A DNA stretch of 64,000 nt from Sphingomonas sp. IC081. Its GTDB lineage: Bacteria > Pseudomonadota > Alphaproteobacteria > Sphingomonadales > Sphingomonadaceae. The position numbers and the translations under genes are program-made. Positions 29,344 to 38,586 of this stretch are shown in pieces. The notes under the pieces were generated by a model. It saw nothing but the letters and a program-made list of their open reading frames with translations. It had not been told where the DNA came from and ran no database searches. Where the stretch lies: NCBI RefSeq assembly GCF_006874585.1, contig NZ_CP029761.1:2119001-2183000 (forward strand). The letters run 5' to 3'. How positions within the stretch are numbered: position 1 is the stretch's first letter; each line of letters opens with the position of its first letter.

Positions 29344-31740
29344 TCAGAAGCGAACGGTGCCTTCCACGCCGAACGTACGCGGCGGGTTGAAGTTGCCGTA
29401 AGCGCCCAGCGTGTTCGCGTTGGCATAGGAGAGACGGTAGATGTGCGTCTCGTTGAGCAGGTTGCGGCTCCACACCGAAACGGTCAGCTTGGTGCCGTTG
29501 TCGCTCATCGGGATGTCGGCCAGCGCGATGCGGCCGTTGACGATGAAGCTGCTCTGCGCCTTCACGTTCTCGTCCTCGAAGCTGTACTGGCGGCCTGCAT
29601 AGGCGGCATCGAGGTGGAACTGGACGCTCTCGTCACGGCTTCCCACCGGGATGCTGTAGTCGATGAAGCCCGAGGCCGCGTTCTTCGGCGTATAGACGAT
29701 GAAGACGTTCTGATAGACCGAGGTGGTCGCGGTGCTGAGGAACGGGTTCAGCGTCTTGGGCACCTTGGTGTAGGTATAGGCATAGGATGCACCCAGCGAC
29801 AGGTTGTCGATCGGATGGACGTTCAGTTCCGCCTCGACACCGCGGATCTTGGTGGTGCCCGGCGCGTTGGTCGTTTCTTGCGTGTGCAGGTTGAAGTAGG
29901 GGCTGCTGGGATCGGTGTTCACGTTGTCGAAATCGACCTGGGTACCGTCACGATCCATGATGTAGCCGGCAAGGTTCAGGCGCACCTTGCGGTCGAGGAA
30001 CATCATCTTCGCGCCGACTTCGTAGGACTTCACGGTTTCCGGGCCGAAGGCATCGAAAGTCTGCGAACGGTCGTTCGCGCCGCCGGCGCGGTAGCCGGTG
30101 GAGTACTTCGCATAGAAGTTCAGGTCCTGCGTGGCGTCATAGGCCAGCGTGACCATCGGGTCGAACCGGTCCTTGCTGTAGTGGAAGCCGTAATCGACCG
30201 CAGCGCCGTTCACGATGTCCAACGTGCCGTCGCGCTTGTCATGCGTGTAGCGCGCGCCGACCGTCAGGTGGAGCTGATCGAGCATCGGCGGGGTGTAGGT
30301 GGCCTGCGCGAAGGCGGCGAGGCTCTCGGCCTTGGCGTGGCTGTCGCGCTGGAGGAACAGCGAGTCGTCGGACCAGCCCTGGTTGCTCGAGGAGACCGTG
30401 CCGGTCACGTTCGGGCTCAGCGTAGTGTAGCCGGTGCCGTCCGCGTTCCACTGGTTCGAACTGGGCGTCGCCGCGTTCTCGCTGGCGTGCTCGTTGTAGT
30501 AGTAGCCGCCCGCCACGAAATCGAGGTTGGGCAGGCTGCCGACAAGCTGCAGTTCCTGGCTGAACTGGTGCTGGTCGAGGAACGAGAGCGAGTAGCGGCT
30601 GAACTTGGTGTTCGGCAGGAACACCGTGCGGTGCGCGCCGCCCGAGTTGTCGTACTGGTCGGTATCGACCTGACGCCACGCGGTGATCGAACGCAGGGTC
30701 AGATCCGAGTTCAGATCATAGCTGAGGTTGCCCATCACGCCCTGCGTGCGGTCGGTGCTGACCTGCTGCGGCACGCCGATGTCGGCGGTCTTCATGCGCT
30801 TGTCGCCGCTGACCTGAACGAGCGGGGAAAGCGGGGCGATATAACCGCTCGGCAGCTTGCCGCCGTTGGCGGCGATCTGCGCCAGCGTGGCCACCGGCAG
30901 GTTGTTCGGGTTGTAGTTGATGAGCTGGCTGTACATCGGCGTGTTGTCGTCGCGCGACTTGTCGAACGAGATGTTCGCCGTGAAGCCTTCCACCGGCTTC
31001 CACTGGGCCTGGATACGGCCACCGACGCGGTCGTAATAGTTCCAGCCGACCTGGCCTGCGGCGGGGTTCTTCACCGTGGCATCCTGATGCTGGTAGACGC
31101 CGTCCACCTTGATCGAGATGTTGTTGAATTCGGGCAGGTCGATGTGGGCTTCGCCGGTGCGCTGGCCGTAGTTGCCGATGCCCGCCTCCACGCGGCCGCC
31201 GAACTCGCCGGTGGGCGCCTTGGTCACGATCGACAGCGCGCCGCCTTCGGTGTTGCGGCCGAACAGCGTGCCTTGCGGACCGCGCAGCACTTCGATGCGC
31301 TGCACGTCGAACAGCGCGGCGTTCAGGCCCTGCTGGCGGCCGAGGTAGACGCCGTCGAGATAGACGCCAACGCCCTGGTCACGCGCGGTCTGGTTGGCGT
31401 CGAACGGCACGATGCCGCGAATGCCGACGGTCAGCGCCGACTGGCGCGCCTCGAAGGTGGCAACGCGCAGCGAGGGAACGGTGCCGCTGGCAAGGTCGAT
31501 CAGGCTCTGGACGTGCTGCTTTTCGAGATCGGCACTGGAGACCACGGCGATGGCGATCGGCGTCTTCTGCAGGTCGGTCTCGCGCTTGGTCGCGGTGACG
31601 ATGATCGGAGCCCCTTCACCGCTTTCGGCAGCTGCAGCTTCGGGTGCGGCAGCGGCGTCGGCTGCAAACGCGGCAACCGGCATCTGCGCCAGCGCGACGA
31701 TGCTGCACGTGGCCGCCAGACGGATGGCGTGGCGAATCAT
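29344..31740 (-). CDS. TonB-dependent receptor
   Basis: 798 residues. Signal peptide MIRHAIRLAATCSIVALAQM, then ending near AFAADA; TonB-box-like region APIIVTATKRETDLQ. Plug motifs include GVGVYLDGVYLGRQQGLNAA, VLRGPQGTLFGRNTEGGAL and IRGIVPFDANQTARDQ. The barrel ends with RTFGVEGTVRF. It belongs to the catechol/siderophore-to-hydrophobe type of sphingomonad receptors with the GRNT motif; the substrate is unknown. It is transcribed divergently from an atypical response regulator (31969), a possible controller. The PEP-mutase-like gene downstream may share its transcript. Confidence 0.92.
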   Translation of the reverse strand: MIRHAIRLAATCSIVALAQMPVAAFAADAAAAPEAAAAESGEGAPIIVTATKRETDLQKTPIAIAVVSSADLEKQHVQSLIDLASGTVPSLRVATFEARQSALTVGIRGIVPFDANQTARDQGVGVYLDGVYLGRQQGLNAALFDVQRIEVLRGPQGTLFGRNTEGGALSIVTKAPTGEFGGRVEAGIGNYGQRTGEAHIDLPEFNNISIKVDGVYQHQDATVKNPAAGQVGWNYYDRVGGRIQAQWKPVEGFTANISFDKSRDDNTPMYSQLINYNPNNLPVATLAQIAANGGKLPSGYIAPLSPLVQVSGDKRMKTADIGVPQQVSTDRTQGVMGNLSYDLNSDLTLRSITAWRQVDTDQYDNSGGAHRTVFLPNTKFSRYSLSFLDQHQFSQELQLVGSLPNLDFVAGGYYYNEHASENAATPSSNQWNADGTGYTTLSPNVTGTVSSSNQGWSDDSLFLQRDSHAKAESLAAFAQATYTPPMLDQLHLTVGARYTHDKRDGTLDIVNGAAVDYGFHYSKDRFDPMVTLAYDATQDLNFYAKYSTGYRAGGANDRSQTFDAFGPETVKSYEVGAKMMFLDRKVRLNLAGYIMDRDGTQVDFDNVNTDPSSPYFNLHTQETTNAPGTTKIRGVEAELNVHPIDNLSLGASYAYTYTKVPKTLNPFLSTATTSVYQNVFIVYTPKNAASGFIDYSIPVGSRDESVQFHLDAAYAGRQYSFEDENVKAQSSFIVNGRIALADIPMSDNGTKLTVSVWSRNLLNETHIYRLSYANANTLGAYGNFNPPRTFGVEGTVRF

Positions 31741-31968
31741 GTGGAAACTCCCTGAATCTCTCGATTTGCCCTCGCGCAGTTGCGCTGCGAGGACCGCCAC
31801 CGGGGCGGCAGGGAGGCTGACTAGGCATGGCCTTGGTCAGAACCATGTTGGTTTCTTGTATTTTTCTTGACCGGATTGTGACGCCGCAAACATGACAAAT
31901 TTGACACGTGTGTGGCGGCTACCTCGGGCTTATGGGACCTGATCATTTCCATCGAATTGCAGGATGCA

Positions 31969-32655
31969 ATGATCAAATCCGGCGACATCGTGCTGACTTC
32001 GGGCGACCTCACCCACGTCGGCGCCATCCGCGACAACTTCCTGACCTTCGAGGCGGAAGTGACCGACGCAACCGATCTGTGCGCCCGCGCGCTGCGAGGA
32101 CCGACATGGGTCTTCGTGGACTGGCTGCTGCCCGAAATGTCGGGATTGCAGCTTTGCGGGCTGCTGCGCGACCGTATCAACGATCACCCGCTCCACATCA
32201 CCATGGTGCTGCCCGAACCCGATCCCCGCGCGCAGGCCCGCGCGCTGGAAGCAGGGGCGGACGACTACCTGATCGGCCCGCTTTCGCCCAAGGCGCTGGT
32301 GCAGCGCCTGCGTATCTACCAGCCGGTTTCGGCCGCTCGCAAGGAAGTGCCGGCAATCCAGATCGGCGAACTGGTGATCCAGCCCGATTCGCACCTGACA
32401 CGCTACAAGGGCCTCGTCGTGCCGCTGCAATCGAACGAGCAGCGCCTGCTCAACCACTTCGCGCGTAATCCCAACCGGGTGTTCACGCGCGGCGAACTGA
32501 TCGGGGTGCTCGGCAAGAGCGTCGAGGTCTGTGACGAGCGCACGGTCGATTCGTGGGTCAGCCGCCTGCGCCGCAAGCTGCGCACGATGCAGGTGCCGCA
32601 CCTGCCGCGCACGGTACGCTCGTTCGGCTACGTCTTCGACAACATGGAAGCCTGA
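31969..32655 (+). CDS. Atypical OmpR-type response regulator
   Basis: 228 residues from ATG 31969 (AGGA just upstream); an in-frame GTG at 31912 would add 19 residues. The receiver-like domain (1-115) keeps the phospho-acceptor Asp51 in WVFVDWLLPEMSG. It lacks most of the acidic pair (IVLTSGDLTH), the switch Thr/Ser (MVLPEPDP) and the conserved Lys (DDYLIGPLSPK), so phosphorylation may be absent or non-canonical. The C-terminal winged helix (about 130-225) has VVPLQSNEQRLLNHFARNPN, ERTVDSWVSRLRRKL and VRSFGYVFDN, normal for OmpR-family DNA binding. Divergent from a TonB receptor; no sensor kinase is adjacent. Confidence 0.82.
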   Translation: MIKSGDIVLTSGDLTHVGAIRDNFLTFEAEVTDATDLCARALRGPTWVFVDWLLPEMSGLQLCGLLRDRINDHPLHITMVLPEPDPRAQARALEAGADDYLIGPLSPKALVQRLRIYQPVSAARKEVPAIQIGELVIQPDSHLTRYKGLVVPLQSNEQRLLNHFARNPNRVFTRGELIGVLGKSVEVCDERTVDSWVSRLRRKLRTMQVPHLPRTVRSFGYVFDNMEA

Positions 32656-32659
32656 CGGG

Positions 32660-33343
32660 TCAGAGCCGCTCCAGCACCGGGATGAGTTCGTCGAAATGGT
32701 CGATCACCGCCGCCGCGCCGAGATCTTGCGGAGCCCGGTCGTTGAAACCGAAGCTGACGGCAACGCAGGGAATGCCCGCCGCCGCCGCCGCCCCGGTATC
32801 GTAGGTCGTATCGCCGACAAACGCCGCCCGGATCGGACGCTCACCGGCGCCGGCCCGTTCCAGCATCAGTTCGATCAGGTCGGGCCTGGGCTTGGCGCGC
32901 CCGGGGCCCAGGGTATCGCCGCCGATCACGGTGAAGAAACGGTCGGTCAGGCCCAGTTCGGCAAAGATCTCCACCGCCAGCCGTTCCAGCTTGTTGGTGA
33001 CGACTGCCACCTTCACGCCGCGCGCGGCCAGCCCGTCGAGCATCGCCTCGCCGCCCGGGTAGAAGCGGGTGGTATGGGCCACATTGTCCGCATAGAAATC
33101 GAGCAGCGCGGCGTGGAGTTCGTCCAGCCGCTCGTCCGAAACCCCGCCGCCAGTGACTTCGAGGCCCTTGGCGAGCATCTTTTTCGCGCCGCCGCCAACA
33201 AGATCGCGCACCCCGTCCACGGCAATGGCTGGCCGCCCTTCGATCGCAAGCGCATGATTGAGCGCCACGGCAAGATCGCCGAGCGTATCGAGAAGGGTGC
33301 CGTCAAGATCGAAGCCGACTACGTCGAAAGGGAACTGCGTCAT
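32660..33343 (-). CDS. gph: Phosphoglycolate phosphatase-like HAD hydrolase
   Basis: 227 residues. HAD motif I VVGFDLDGTLLDT (nucleophile Asp and following Asp), a helical C1 cap, motif II VAVVTNKLER, a Lys in GPGRAKPRPDLI and motif IV AFVGDTTYDTGAAAAAG. This is the Gph subfamily, which dephosphorylates 2-phosphoglycolate formed in DNA repair. Other small phosphate esters are possible. ATG 33343 is chosen because it precedes motif I by the usual 8-10 residues. Its stop is 4 bases from the convergent response-regulator stop. Confidence 0.88.
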   Translation of the reverse strand: MTQFPFDVVGFDLDGTLLDTLGDLAVALNHALAIEGRPAIAVDGVRDLVGGGAKKMLAKGLEVTGGGVSDERLDELHAALLDFYADNVAHTTRFYPGGEAMLDGLAARGVKVAVVTNKLERLAVEIFAELGLTDRFFTVIGGDTLGPGRAKPRPDLIELMLERAGAGERPIRAAFVGDTTYDTGAAAAAGIPCVAVSFGFNDRAPQDLGAAAVIDHFDELIPVLERL

Positions 33344-33393
33344 CCCCTCTTCAGTGCCTCCCCGAAGTAGAAACCGCAACAATTTGCTGGCAA

Positions 33394-34779
33394 GTGATGA
33401 ACATGGTCGAAAATTCCAATCCGCTCGCAATCGTCGTCCTCGCCGCCGGCAAGGGCACCCGCATGAAGAGCGACCTGCACAAGGTCCTTCATCCCATCGC
33501 CGGCCGGCCGATGCTGGAACACCTGCTGCAAAGCGCCGCCGCGCTTGCCCCTGAGAAACAGGTGGTGGTGGCCGGGCATGGCCGCGAACAGCTTGAAAAG
33601 GCGCTGGGAAGCCGCGCCACCATCGCGGTGCAGGACCCGCAACTGGGCACCGGCCACGCGGTGCAGCAGGCGGAAGAGGCGCTCACCGGGTTTTCGGGCG
33701 ACGTGCTGGTTCTTTATGGCGACGTGCCTTTCGTCAGCACCGAGACGATGCGCGCGATGATCGACCGGCTCCATGCGCCGGACGCGCCGGCCGTGGTCGT
33801 GCTCGGCTTCGAGCCGGAAGACCCGCTGCAATATGGCCGCGTGCTGGCCCATGACGATGGCCGCATCGCCATGATGGTCGAATACAAGGACGCCACCGAG
33901 GAACAGCGCGCCTGCCGCCTGTGCAATTCGGGCCTGATGGCGGTGAAGTCGGCCGACCTGTTCGATCTGCTATCCCGCGTCGGCAACGACAATGCGCAAG
34001 GGGAATATTACCTTGTCGACATCGTCAACGTGGCGACGCTGGACGGTCGCACTTGCGCCGTGATCGTCACCCAGGATCCGCACGAAGTGGGCGGCATCAA
34101 CAGCCGCGGCGAACTGGCCGAGGCGGAAGGCCGCTGGCAGGCCCGCCGCCGCGCGGCGGCCATGGCCGACGGCGTCTCGCTGATCGCGCCCGAAACCGTG
34201 TTTTTCGCCTGGGACACGCAGCTTGGCCGCGACGTCACCGTGGAGCCCAACGTGGTGTTCGGCCCCGGCGTTTCAGTAGCGGACGGAGTGACCATCCACG
34301 CTTTCTCGCACATCGAAGGCGCGACGATCGAAACCGGCGTGAGTGTCGGCCCTTATGCCCGCCTGCGCCCCGGCGCGCTGCTGCGCAAGGGTTCCAAGGT
34401 CGGCAACTTTGTCGAGATCAAGAACGCGGAACTGGGCGAAGGCGCCAAGGCCAATCACCTCACTTACGTCGGCGATGCCACGGTCGGCGCCAGGGCCAAC
34501 CTCGGCGCGGGCACGATCACCTGCAACTATGACGGCTACTTCAAGTACCGCACCGTCATCGGCGAAGGTGCGTTCATCGGCTCCAACAGCGCGCTGGTCG
34601 CCCCGGTGAAGATCGGCGCCGATGCCATCGTCGCGGCGGGCAGCACGGTGACGCGCGACGTGGGTGACGGCGAGCTTCGCCTGGTGCGCGGCGAACAGCT
34701 GGTCAAACCCGGCTGGGCCGACCGCTTCCACGACGCGATGAAGAAGAAAAAGGCCGAAAAGGCCGCCGAGGCCAAGTAA
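33394..34779 (+). CDS. glmU: Bifunctional GlmU (UDP-GlcNAc pyrophosphorylase / GlcN-1-P acetyltransferase)
   Basis: 461 residues. The N-terminal uridyltransferase domain has LAIVVLAAGKGTRMKSDLHK, LYGDVPFVS and GEYYLVDIVNVA. The C-terminal left-handed beta-helix acetyltransferase has hexapeptide repeats (VEPNVVFGPGVSVADGVTIH, KVGNFVEIKNAELGEGAKANHLTYVGD with the catalytic His, GSNSALVAPVKIGADAIVAAGS). It makes UDP-GlcNAc for peptidoglycan and LPS. The start is GTG 33394 or the adjacent ATG 33397; neither has a clear Shine-Dalgarno sequence. glmS lies 2 kb downstream, so two steps of the same pathway are clustered but not in one operon. Confidence 0.96.
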   Translation: MMNMVENSNPLAIVVLAAGKGTRMKSDLHKVLHPIAGRPMLEHLLQSAAALAPEKQVVVAGHGREQLEKALGSRATIAVQDPQLGTGHAVQQAEEALTGFSGDVLVLYGDVPFVSTETMRAMIDRLHAPDAPAVVVLGFEPEDPLQYGRVLAHDDGRIAMMVEYKDATEEQRACRLCNSGLMAVKSADLFDLLSRVGNDNAQGEYYLVDIVNVATLDGRTCAVIVTQDPHEVGGINSRGELAEAEGRWQARRRAAAMADGVSLIAPETVFFAWDTQLGRDVTVEPNVVFGPGVSVADGVTIHAFSHIEGATIETGVSVGPYARLRPGALLRKGSKVGNFVEIKNAELGEGAKANHLTYVGDATVGARANLGAGTITCNYDGYFKYRTVIGEGAFIGSNSALVAPVKIGADAIVAAGSTVTRDVGDGELRLVRGEQLVKPGWADRFHDAMKKKKAEKAAEAK

Positions 34780-34804
34780 GGCCCCAAGTAAGACGGCGCC
34801 AAGC

Positions 34805-34835
34805 AAAAAGACGGAGGGCGGCCGATGCCGCCCTC
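34805..34835. terminator. Bidirectional terminator between glmU and TPR gene
   Basis: GAGGGCGGC/GCCGCCCTC stem with CGAT loop (34814-34835). On the minus strand it is followed closely by a T-run, fitting termination of the convergent TPR gene as well. Confidence 0.75.
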
Positions 34836-34845
34836 GCCCTTGAAC

Positions 34846-35559
34846 TCAGGAGCCGATGGCCTGACGCTGGGCGATGAAGTCCAGTTCGGTTTTTGCCGCG
34901 GCATTGCCGGCATCATACGCAAGCGACTGCGAGAACATCGTCTTCGCCTCGTCCAGGCGGCCAAGCTCGATCAGGTTGAAACCCATGCCGCGCAGCGCGC
35001 GGGCAGCGATCCCGGCATCCGGCCCCTTGGTATCCTTGTCCACCACCGACCAGGCGCGCGCGAACAGGTCGTAGCTTTCCTGGAACTGCCGGCGAGACTT
35101 GAACAACTCGGCATATTCGTTGGCATAATGCGCATTGTCCGGCGCCAGTTCGGTGGCGCGGCGCAGTTCCGCCTCGGCCAGATCGCCCCGGCCAAGATCG
35201 ACCAGCGCAAATCCCTTGCCGAAATGCGCGTCGCATACCGCGCTGCTGACCATCACCGCATCGCGCGGCGCGGCATGGCCCGACGCCTTTTCCGACAGGC
35301 ACAGGCGCGGCCGGGCATCGCCCGTCAGCCCCTGCTCATTGGCGGAAATCACCGAATCGAACAGCTTCACCGCCTTGCCGGGCTTGCCCGCCCGGATCAT
35401 GTCGAAACCACGGCTGACCATGCCGACATATTCGGCGTGGGCAGCGCTGCTGATCAGCGCAATCGGCGTAGCTTCGCCGGCGGTTGCAAGACCCGGAATC
35501 GCCGAAGCGGCGACGGAAACCAGCAACGAAACCGACTTCATCATGAAGTTCATCGGCAC
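34846..35559 (-). CDS. Exported tetratricopeptide-repeat protein
   Basis: 237 residues. Signal peptide near the N-terminus (FMMKSVSLLVSVAASAIPGL, then ATAG). TPR-like helices include AEYVGMVSRGFDMIRAGKPG, FALVDLGRGDLAEAELRRAT plus ELAPDNAHYANEYAELFKSR, and ARALRGMGFNLIELGRLDEA. Probably a periplasmic protein-interaction scaffold; the partner is unknown. In-frame ATGs at 35553, 35544 and 35541 are alternative starts. Divergent from the AIM24 gene. Confidence 0.8.
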   Translation of the reverse strand: MPMNFMMKSVSLLVSVAASAIPGLATAGEATPIALISSAAHAEYVGMVSRGFDMIRAGKPGKAVKLFDSVISANEQGLTGDARPRLCLSEKASGHAAPRDAVMVSSAVCDAHFGKGFALVDLGRGDLAEAELRRATELAPDNAHYANEYAELFKSRRQFQESYDLFARAWSVVDKDTKGPDAGIAARALRGMGFNLIELGRLDEAKTMFSQSLAYDAGNAAAKTELDFIAQRQAIGS

Positions 35560-35719
35560 AGTCCTCTCCCGATCGGACCTTCGTGCGCCAGTCTGTGCCG
35601 GGCTGTTTCATCGAATGGTCTTCGTCGAAGTTCCTAGAGTATCCGACGAGCGCAGTTTGACAAGATGTTTCGCCGCACCCAGATCACGGCAAACCTTATT
35701 TCAACATCCGGAGTTTTTC

Positions 35720-36568
35720 ATGCCCACCAGCCCCTGGAGCCACAGCCGCAGCGCCTCCGTGGCCGACGATGTCGACTTCGAGATCAAGGGTCAGGAGCTC
35801 CAGTTCGTTGAAATCGAACTGGATCCCGGTGAAAGCGCGGTCGCCGAAGCAGGCGCGATGGTCTGGAAAGACGCCCCGATCACGATGTCCACGGTGTTCG
35901 GCGACGGCTCCGAACAGCAGGGCGGCGGCTTCATGGGCAAGCTGCTCGGCGCCGGCAAGCGACTCGTGACCGGGGAGAGCCTGTTCACCACCGTCTTCAC
36001 GCACGAAGGTCGCGGTAAGGCCCGAGTCGCGTTCGCGGCGCCGATTCCCGGCTCGATCGTACCGATCAAGCTGGACGAGATCGGCGGCCGCCTGATCTGC
36101 CAGAAGGACGCCTTCCTCTGCGCCGCGCGCGGCGTGTCGATCGGCATCCACTTCCAGCAGAAGATCATGACCGGCCTGTTCGGTGGTGAGGGCTTCATCA
36201 TGCAGCGGCTGGACGGCGACGGCTGGGTCTTCGTGCAGATGGGCGGCACCGTCATCGAACGCACGCTGGAGCCGGGTGAGGAACTGCATATCGACACCGG
36301 CTGCGTCGCCGCCTTCACCTCGGGAATCGATTTCGACGTGATCCGCGCAGGCTCGGTCAAGTCGATGATCTTCGGCGGCGAAGGCGTGTTCTTTGCCCGC
36401 CTGCGCGGGCCCGGCAAAGTCTGGATCCAGTCGCTGCCGTTCTCGCGCCTGGCCGGGCGGATGATGGCGGCGGCGATGCCCTATGGCGGGCAGAATCGCG
36501 GCGAAAGCACCCTGCTCGGCCTTGGCGCGCTGGGCGGCCTTGCAGGCATGATCGACGGCGACGATTGA
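35720..36568 (+). CDS. AIM24 / TIGR00266 family protein
   Basis: 282 residues, cytosolic. Repeated beta-sheet AIM24 fold: VDFEIKGQELQFVEIELDPG, then ESAVAEAGAMVWKDAPITM, GGFMGKLLGAGKRLVTGESL, FTTVFTHEGRGKARVAFAAP, IPIKLDE-like strand and FARLRGPGKVWIQSLPFSRL near the end. Molecular function is unknown; members are widespread and the mitochondrial homologue affects inner-membrane organisation. The start ATG 35720 has CGGAG upstream. It lies 132 bases before glmS in the same direction, possibly co-transcribed. Confidence 0.87.
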   Translation: MPTSPWSHSRSASVADDVDFEIKGQELQFVEIELDPGESAVAEAGAMVWKDAPITMSTVFGDGSEQQGGGFMGKLLGAGKRLVTGESLFTTVFTHEGRGKARVAFAAPIPGSIVPIKLDEIGGRLICQKDAFLCAARGVSIGIHFQQKIMTGLFGGEGFIMQRLDGDGWVFVQMGGTVIERTLEPGEELHIDTGCVAAFTSGIDFDVIRAGSVKSMIFGGEGVFFARLRGPGKVWIQSLPFSRLAGRMMAAAMPYGGQNRGESTLLGLGALGGLAGMIDGDD

Positions 36569-36700
36569 GGCCCTGCCTCCCGATCAAAATTCCCGCGGCT
36601 TTGCACACATTACCAAGCCTTCATGGTGGCGCCACCAAACGCCAACGATTATCGGCGTAAGGGCAAGGCAGTCTCGTCTCGAACAAGGTACTTCAAGCGC

Positions 36701-38524
36701 ATGTGTGGAATCATCGGCATCGTCGGCAAGGAACAGGTCGCGGATCGGCTCGTCGACGGCCTTCGGCGCATGGAATATCGAGGATATGACAGCGCCGGCG
36801 TCTGCACGGTCGAAAACGGCCAGCTGATCCGCCGCCGTGCCCAGGGCAAGCTGATCAACCTCGTCAACGAACTGGCCCGCGACCCCGCCGATGGCCTGAT
36901 CGGCATCGCCCATACCCGCTGGGCCACCCACGGCGCGCCCACCGCCGCCAACGCCCACCCCCATGCGACCGAGCACCTCGCCCTCGTCCACAACGGCATC
37001 ATCGAGAACTTCCGCCCCCTTCGCGAAGCTCTCGAATCGCGGGGCCGCACATTCGAGAGCCAGACCGACACCGAAGTGGTCGCCCATCTCGTGTCCGAAC
37101 AGGTCGAGGCCGGGCTTTCGCCGGAAGAGGCGGTGAAGGTCGTCCTTCCGCAGCTTCGCGGCGCCTTTGCCCTTGCCATCGCCTTCCGCCAGCACCCCGA
37201 CCTCCTGATCGGCGCCCGCCTCGGCTCACCGCTGGTCGTCGGCTATGGCGAGGGCGAGACCTATCTTGGCTCGGACGCGCTGGCGCTTGCCCCGCTGACG
37301 CAGCGCATCTCCTACCTCGAGGAAGGCGACTGGGTGGTCATCACCCGCGAGGGCGCACGGATCTTCGATGCCGACAACAACCCGGTAGAGCGCGAAATCG
37401 TCTCCTCCGGCGCCTCGGCGGTCGCCATCGAGAAGGGCAATTACCGCCACTTCATGCAAAAGGAGATCTTCGAGCAGCCGACCGTAGTGGCGCAGACCCT
37501 GCGCAGCTACATCCACCAGGTGGATCAGTCGGTCGCCCTGCCGCAGATCGATTTCGACCTTTCGGCAATCAAGCGCATCACCATCGTCGCCTGCGGCACC
37601 AGCTTCTACGCGGGCATGGTCGCAAAGTACTGGATCGAGACCTTCGCCCGCCTGCCGGTCGACATCGATGTGGCGTCCGAATTCCGCTACCGCGACCCCG
37701 TTCTGGAGCCGGGCGGCCTGGCGCTCTTCATCTCGCAGTCGGGCGAGACGGCGGACACGCTGGCCGCGCTCAAGCACTGCAAGGCGGCCGGGCAGACCAT
37801 CGCCGTCGTCGTCAACGTGCCCACCAGCACGATGGCCCGCGAGGCGGACCTGCTGCTGCCGACCCACGCGGGCCCCGAAATCGGCGTCGCCTCCACCAAG
37901 GCCTTCACCTGCCAGTTGGCCGTGCTCGCTGCCCTGGCCGCGCATCTTGCCGTCAAGCGCGGGCGCATGGACCGCGCGGAAGAGAACGAGGTCGTCCAGC
38001 ACCTGCTGCAGACCCCGGCCAGCCTCAACGCCGCACTCGCCTTCGACGAAGAGATCGCGGCGATGGCGCATCTTATCGCCCCTGCCCGCGACGTGCTCTA
38101 CCTCGGGCGCGGGCCGGACTATCCGCTGGCCCTCGAAGGCGCGCTGAAGCTCAAGGAAATCAGCTACATCCACGCCGAAGGGTATGCCTCGGGCGAAATG
38201 AAGCACGGTCCCATCGCGCTGATCGACGAAGCCGTGCCGGTGATCGTCCTCGCCCCTTCCGGACCGCTGTTCGAAAAGACCGTCAGCAACATGCAGGAAG
38301 TGCGCGCGCGCGGCGGCAAGGTGGTGCTGATCTCCGACGCCGAAGGCATTGCCGAGGCGGGCGAAGGCTGCATCGCCACGATCGAGATGCCGCGTGTCCA
38401 CCCGCTGATCGCGCCGCTGGTCTATGCCGTGCCGGTACAGCTTCTGGCCTATCACGTCGCATGCGTGAAGGGCACCGACGTCGACCAGCCCCGCAACCTC
38501 GCCAAGAGCGTGACCGTCGAGTAG
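36701..38524 (+). CDS. glmS: Glutamine-fructose-6-phosphate aminotransferase (isomerizing)
   Basis: 607 residues. MCGIIGIVGKEQ gives the N-terminal nucleophile Cys after Met removal. The glutaminase domain also has RWATHG and HNGIIENFRPLRE. Two SIS domains follow (IVACGTSFYAGMVAKYWIE, LFISQSGETADTLAALKHCK; second at about 460-590), and the C-terminus ends PRNLAKSVTVE. It makes glucosamine-6-phosphate from fructose-6-phosphate and glutamine, the entry to UDP-GlcNAc. The start must be at MCGI; the frame is open upstream but the Cys must be at position 2. No glmS ribozyme is seen, as expected for this phylum. Confidence 0.97.
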   Translation: MCGIIGIVGKEQVADRLVDGLRRMEYRGYDSAGVCTVENGQLIRRRAQGKLINLVNELARDPADGLIGIAHTRWATHGAPTAANAHPHATEHLALVHNGIIENFRPLREALESRGRTFESQTDTEVVAHLVSEQVEAGLSPEEAVKVVLPQLRGAFALAIAFRQHPDLLIGARLGSPLVVGYGEGETYLGSDALALAPLTQRISYLEEGDWVVITREGARIFDADNNPVEREIVSSGASAVAIEKGNYRHFMQKEIFEQPTVVAQTLRSYIHQVDQSVALPQIDFDLSAIKRITIVACGTSFYAGMVAKYWIETFARLPVDIDVASEFRYRDPVLEPGGLALFISQSGETADTLAALKHCKAAGQTIAVVVNVPTSTMAREADLLLPTHAGPEIGVASTKAFTCQLAVLAALAAHLAVKRGRMDRAEENEVVQHLLQTPASLNAALAFDEEIAAMAHLIAPARDVLYLGRGPDYPLALEGALKLKEISYIHAEGYASGEMKHGPIALIDEAVPVIVLAPSGPLFEKTVSNMQEVRARGGKVVLISDAEGIAEAGEGCIATIEMPRVHPLIAPLVYAVPVQLLAYHVACVKGTDVDQPRNLAKSVTVE

Positions 38525-38586
38525 TTTCCTGCCGGGGCCCGCGCCCTTTTACCTCATAATAACCCTTCAGCCGCTATCCAGACTAC

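Noticed and set aside
36569..36700. Possible glmS ribozyme before glmS.
   Set aside because: The leader is only about 130 bases and lacks the ribozyme core; glmS ribozymes belong mainly to Firmicutes.
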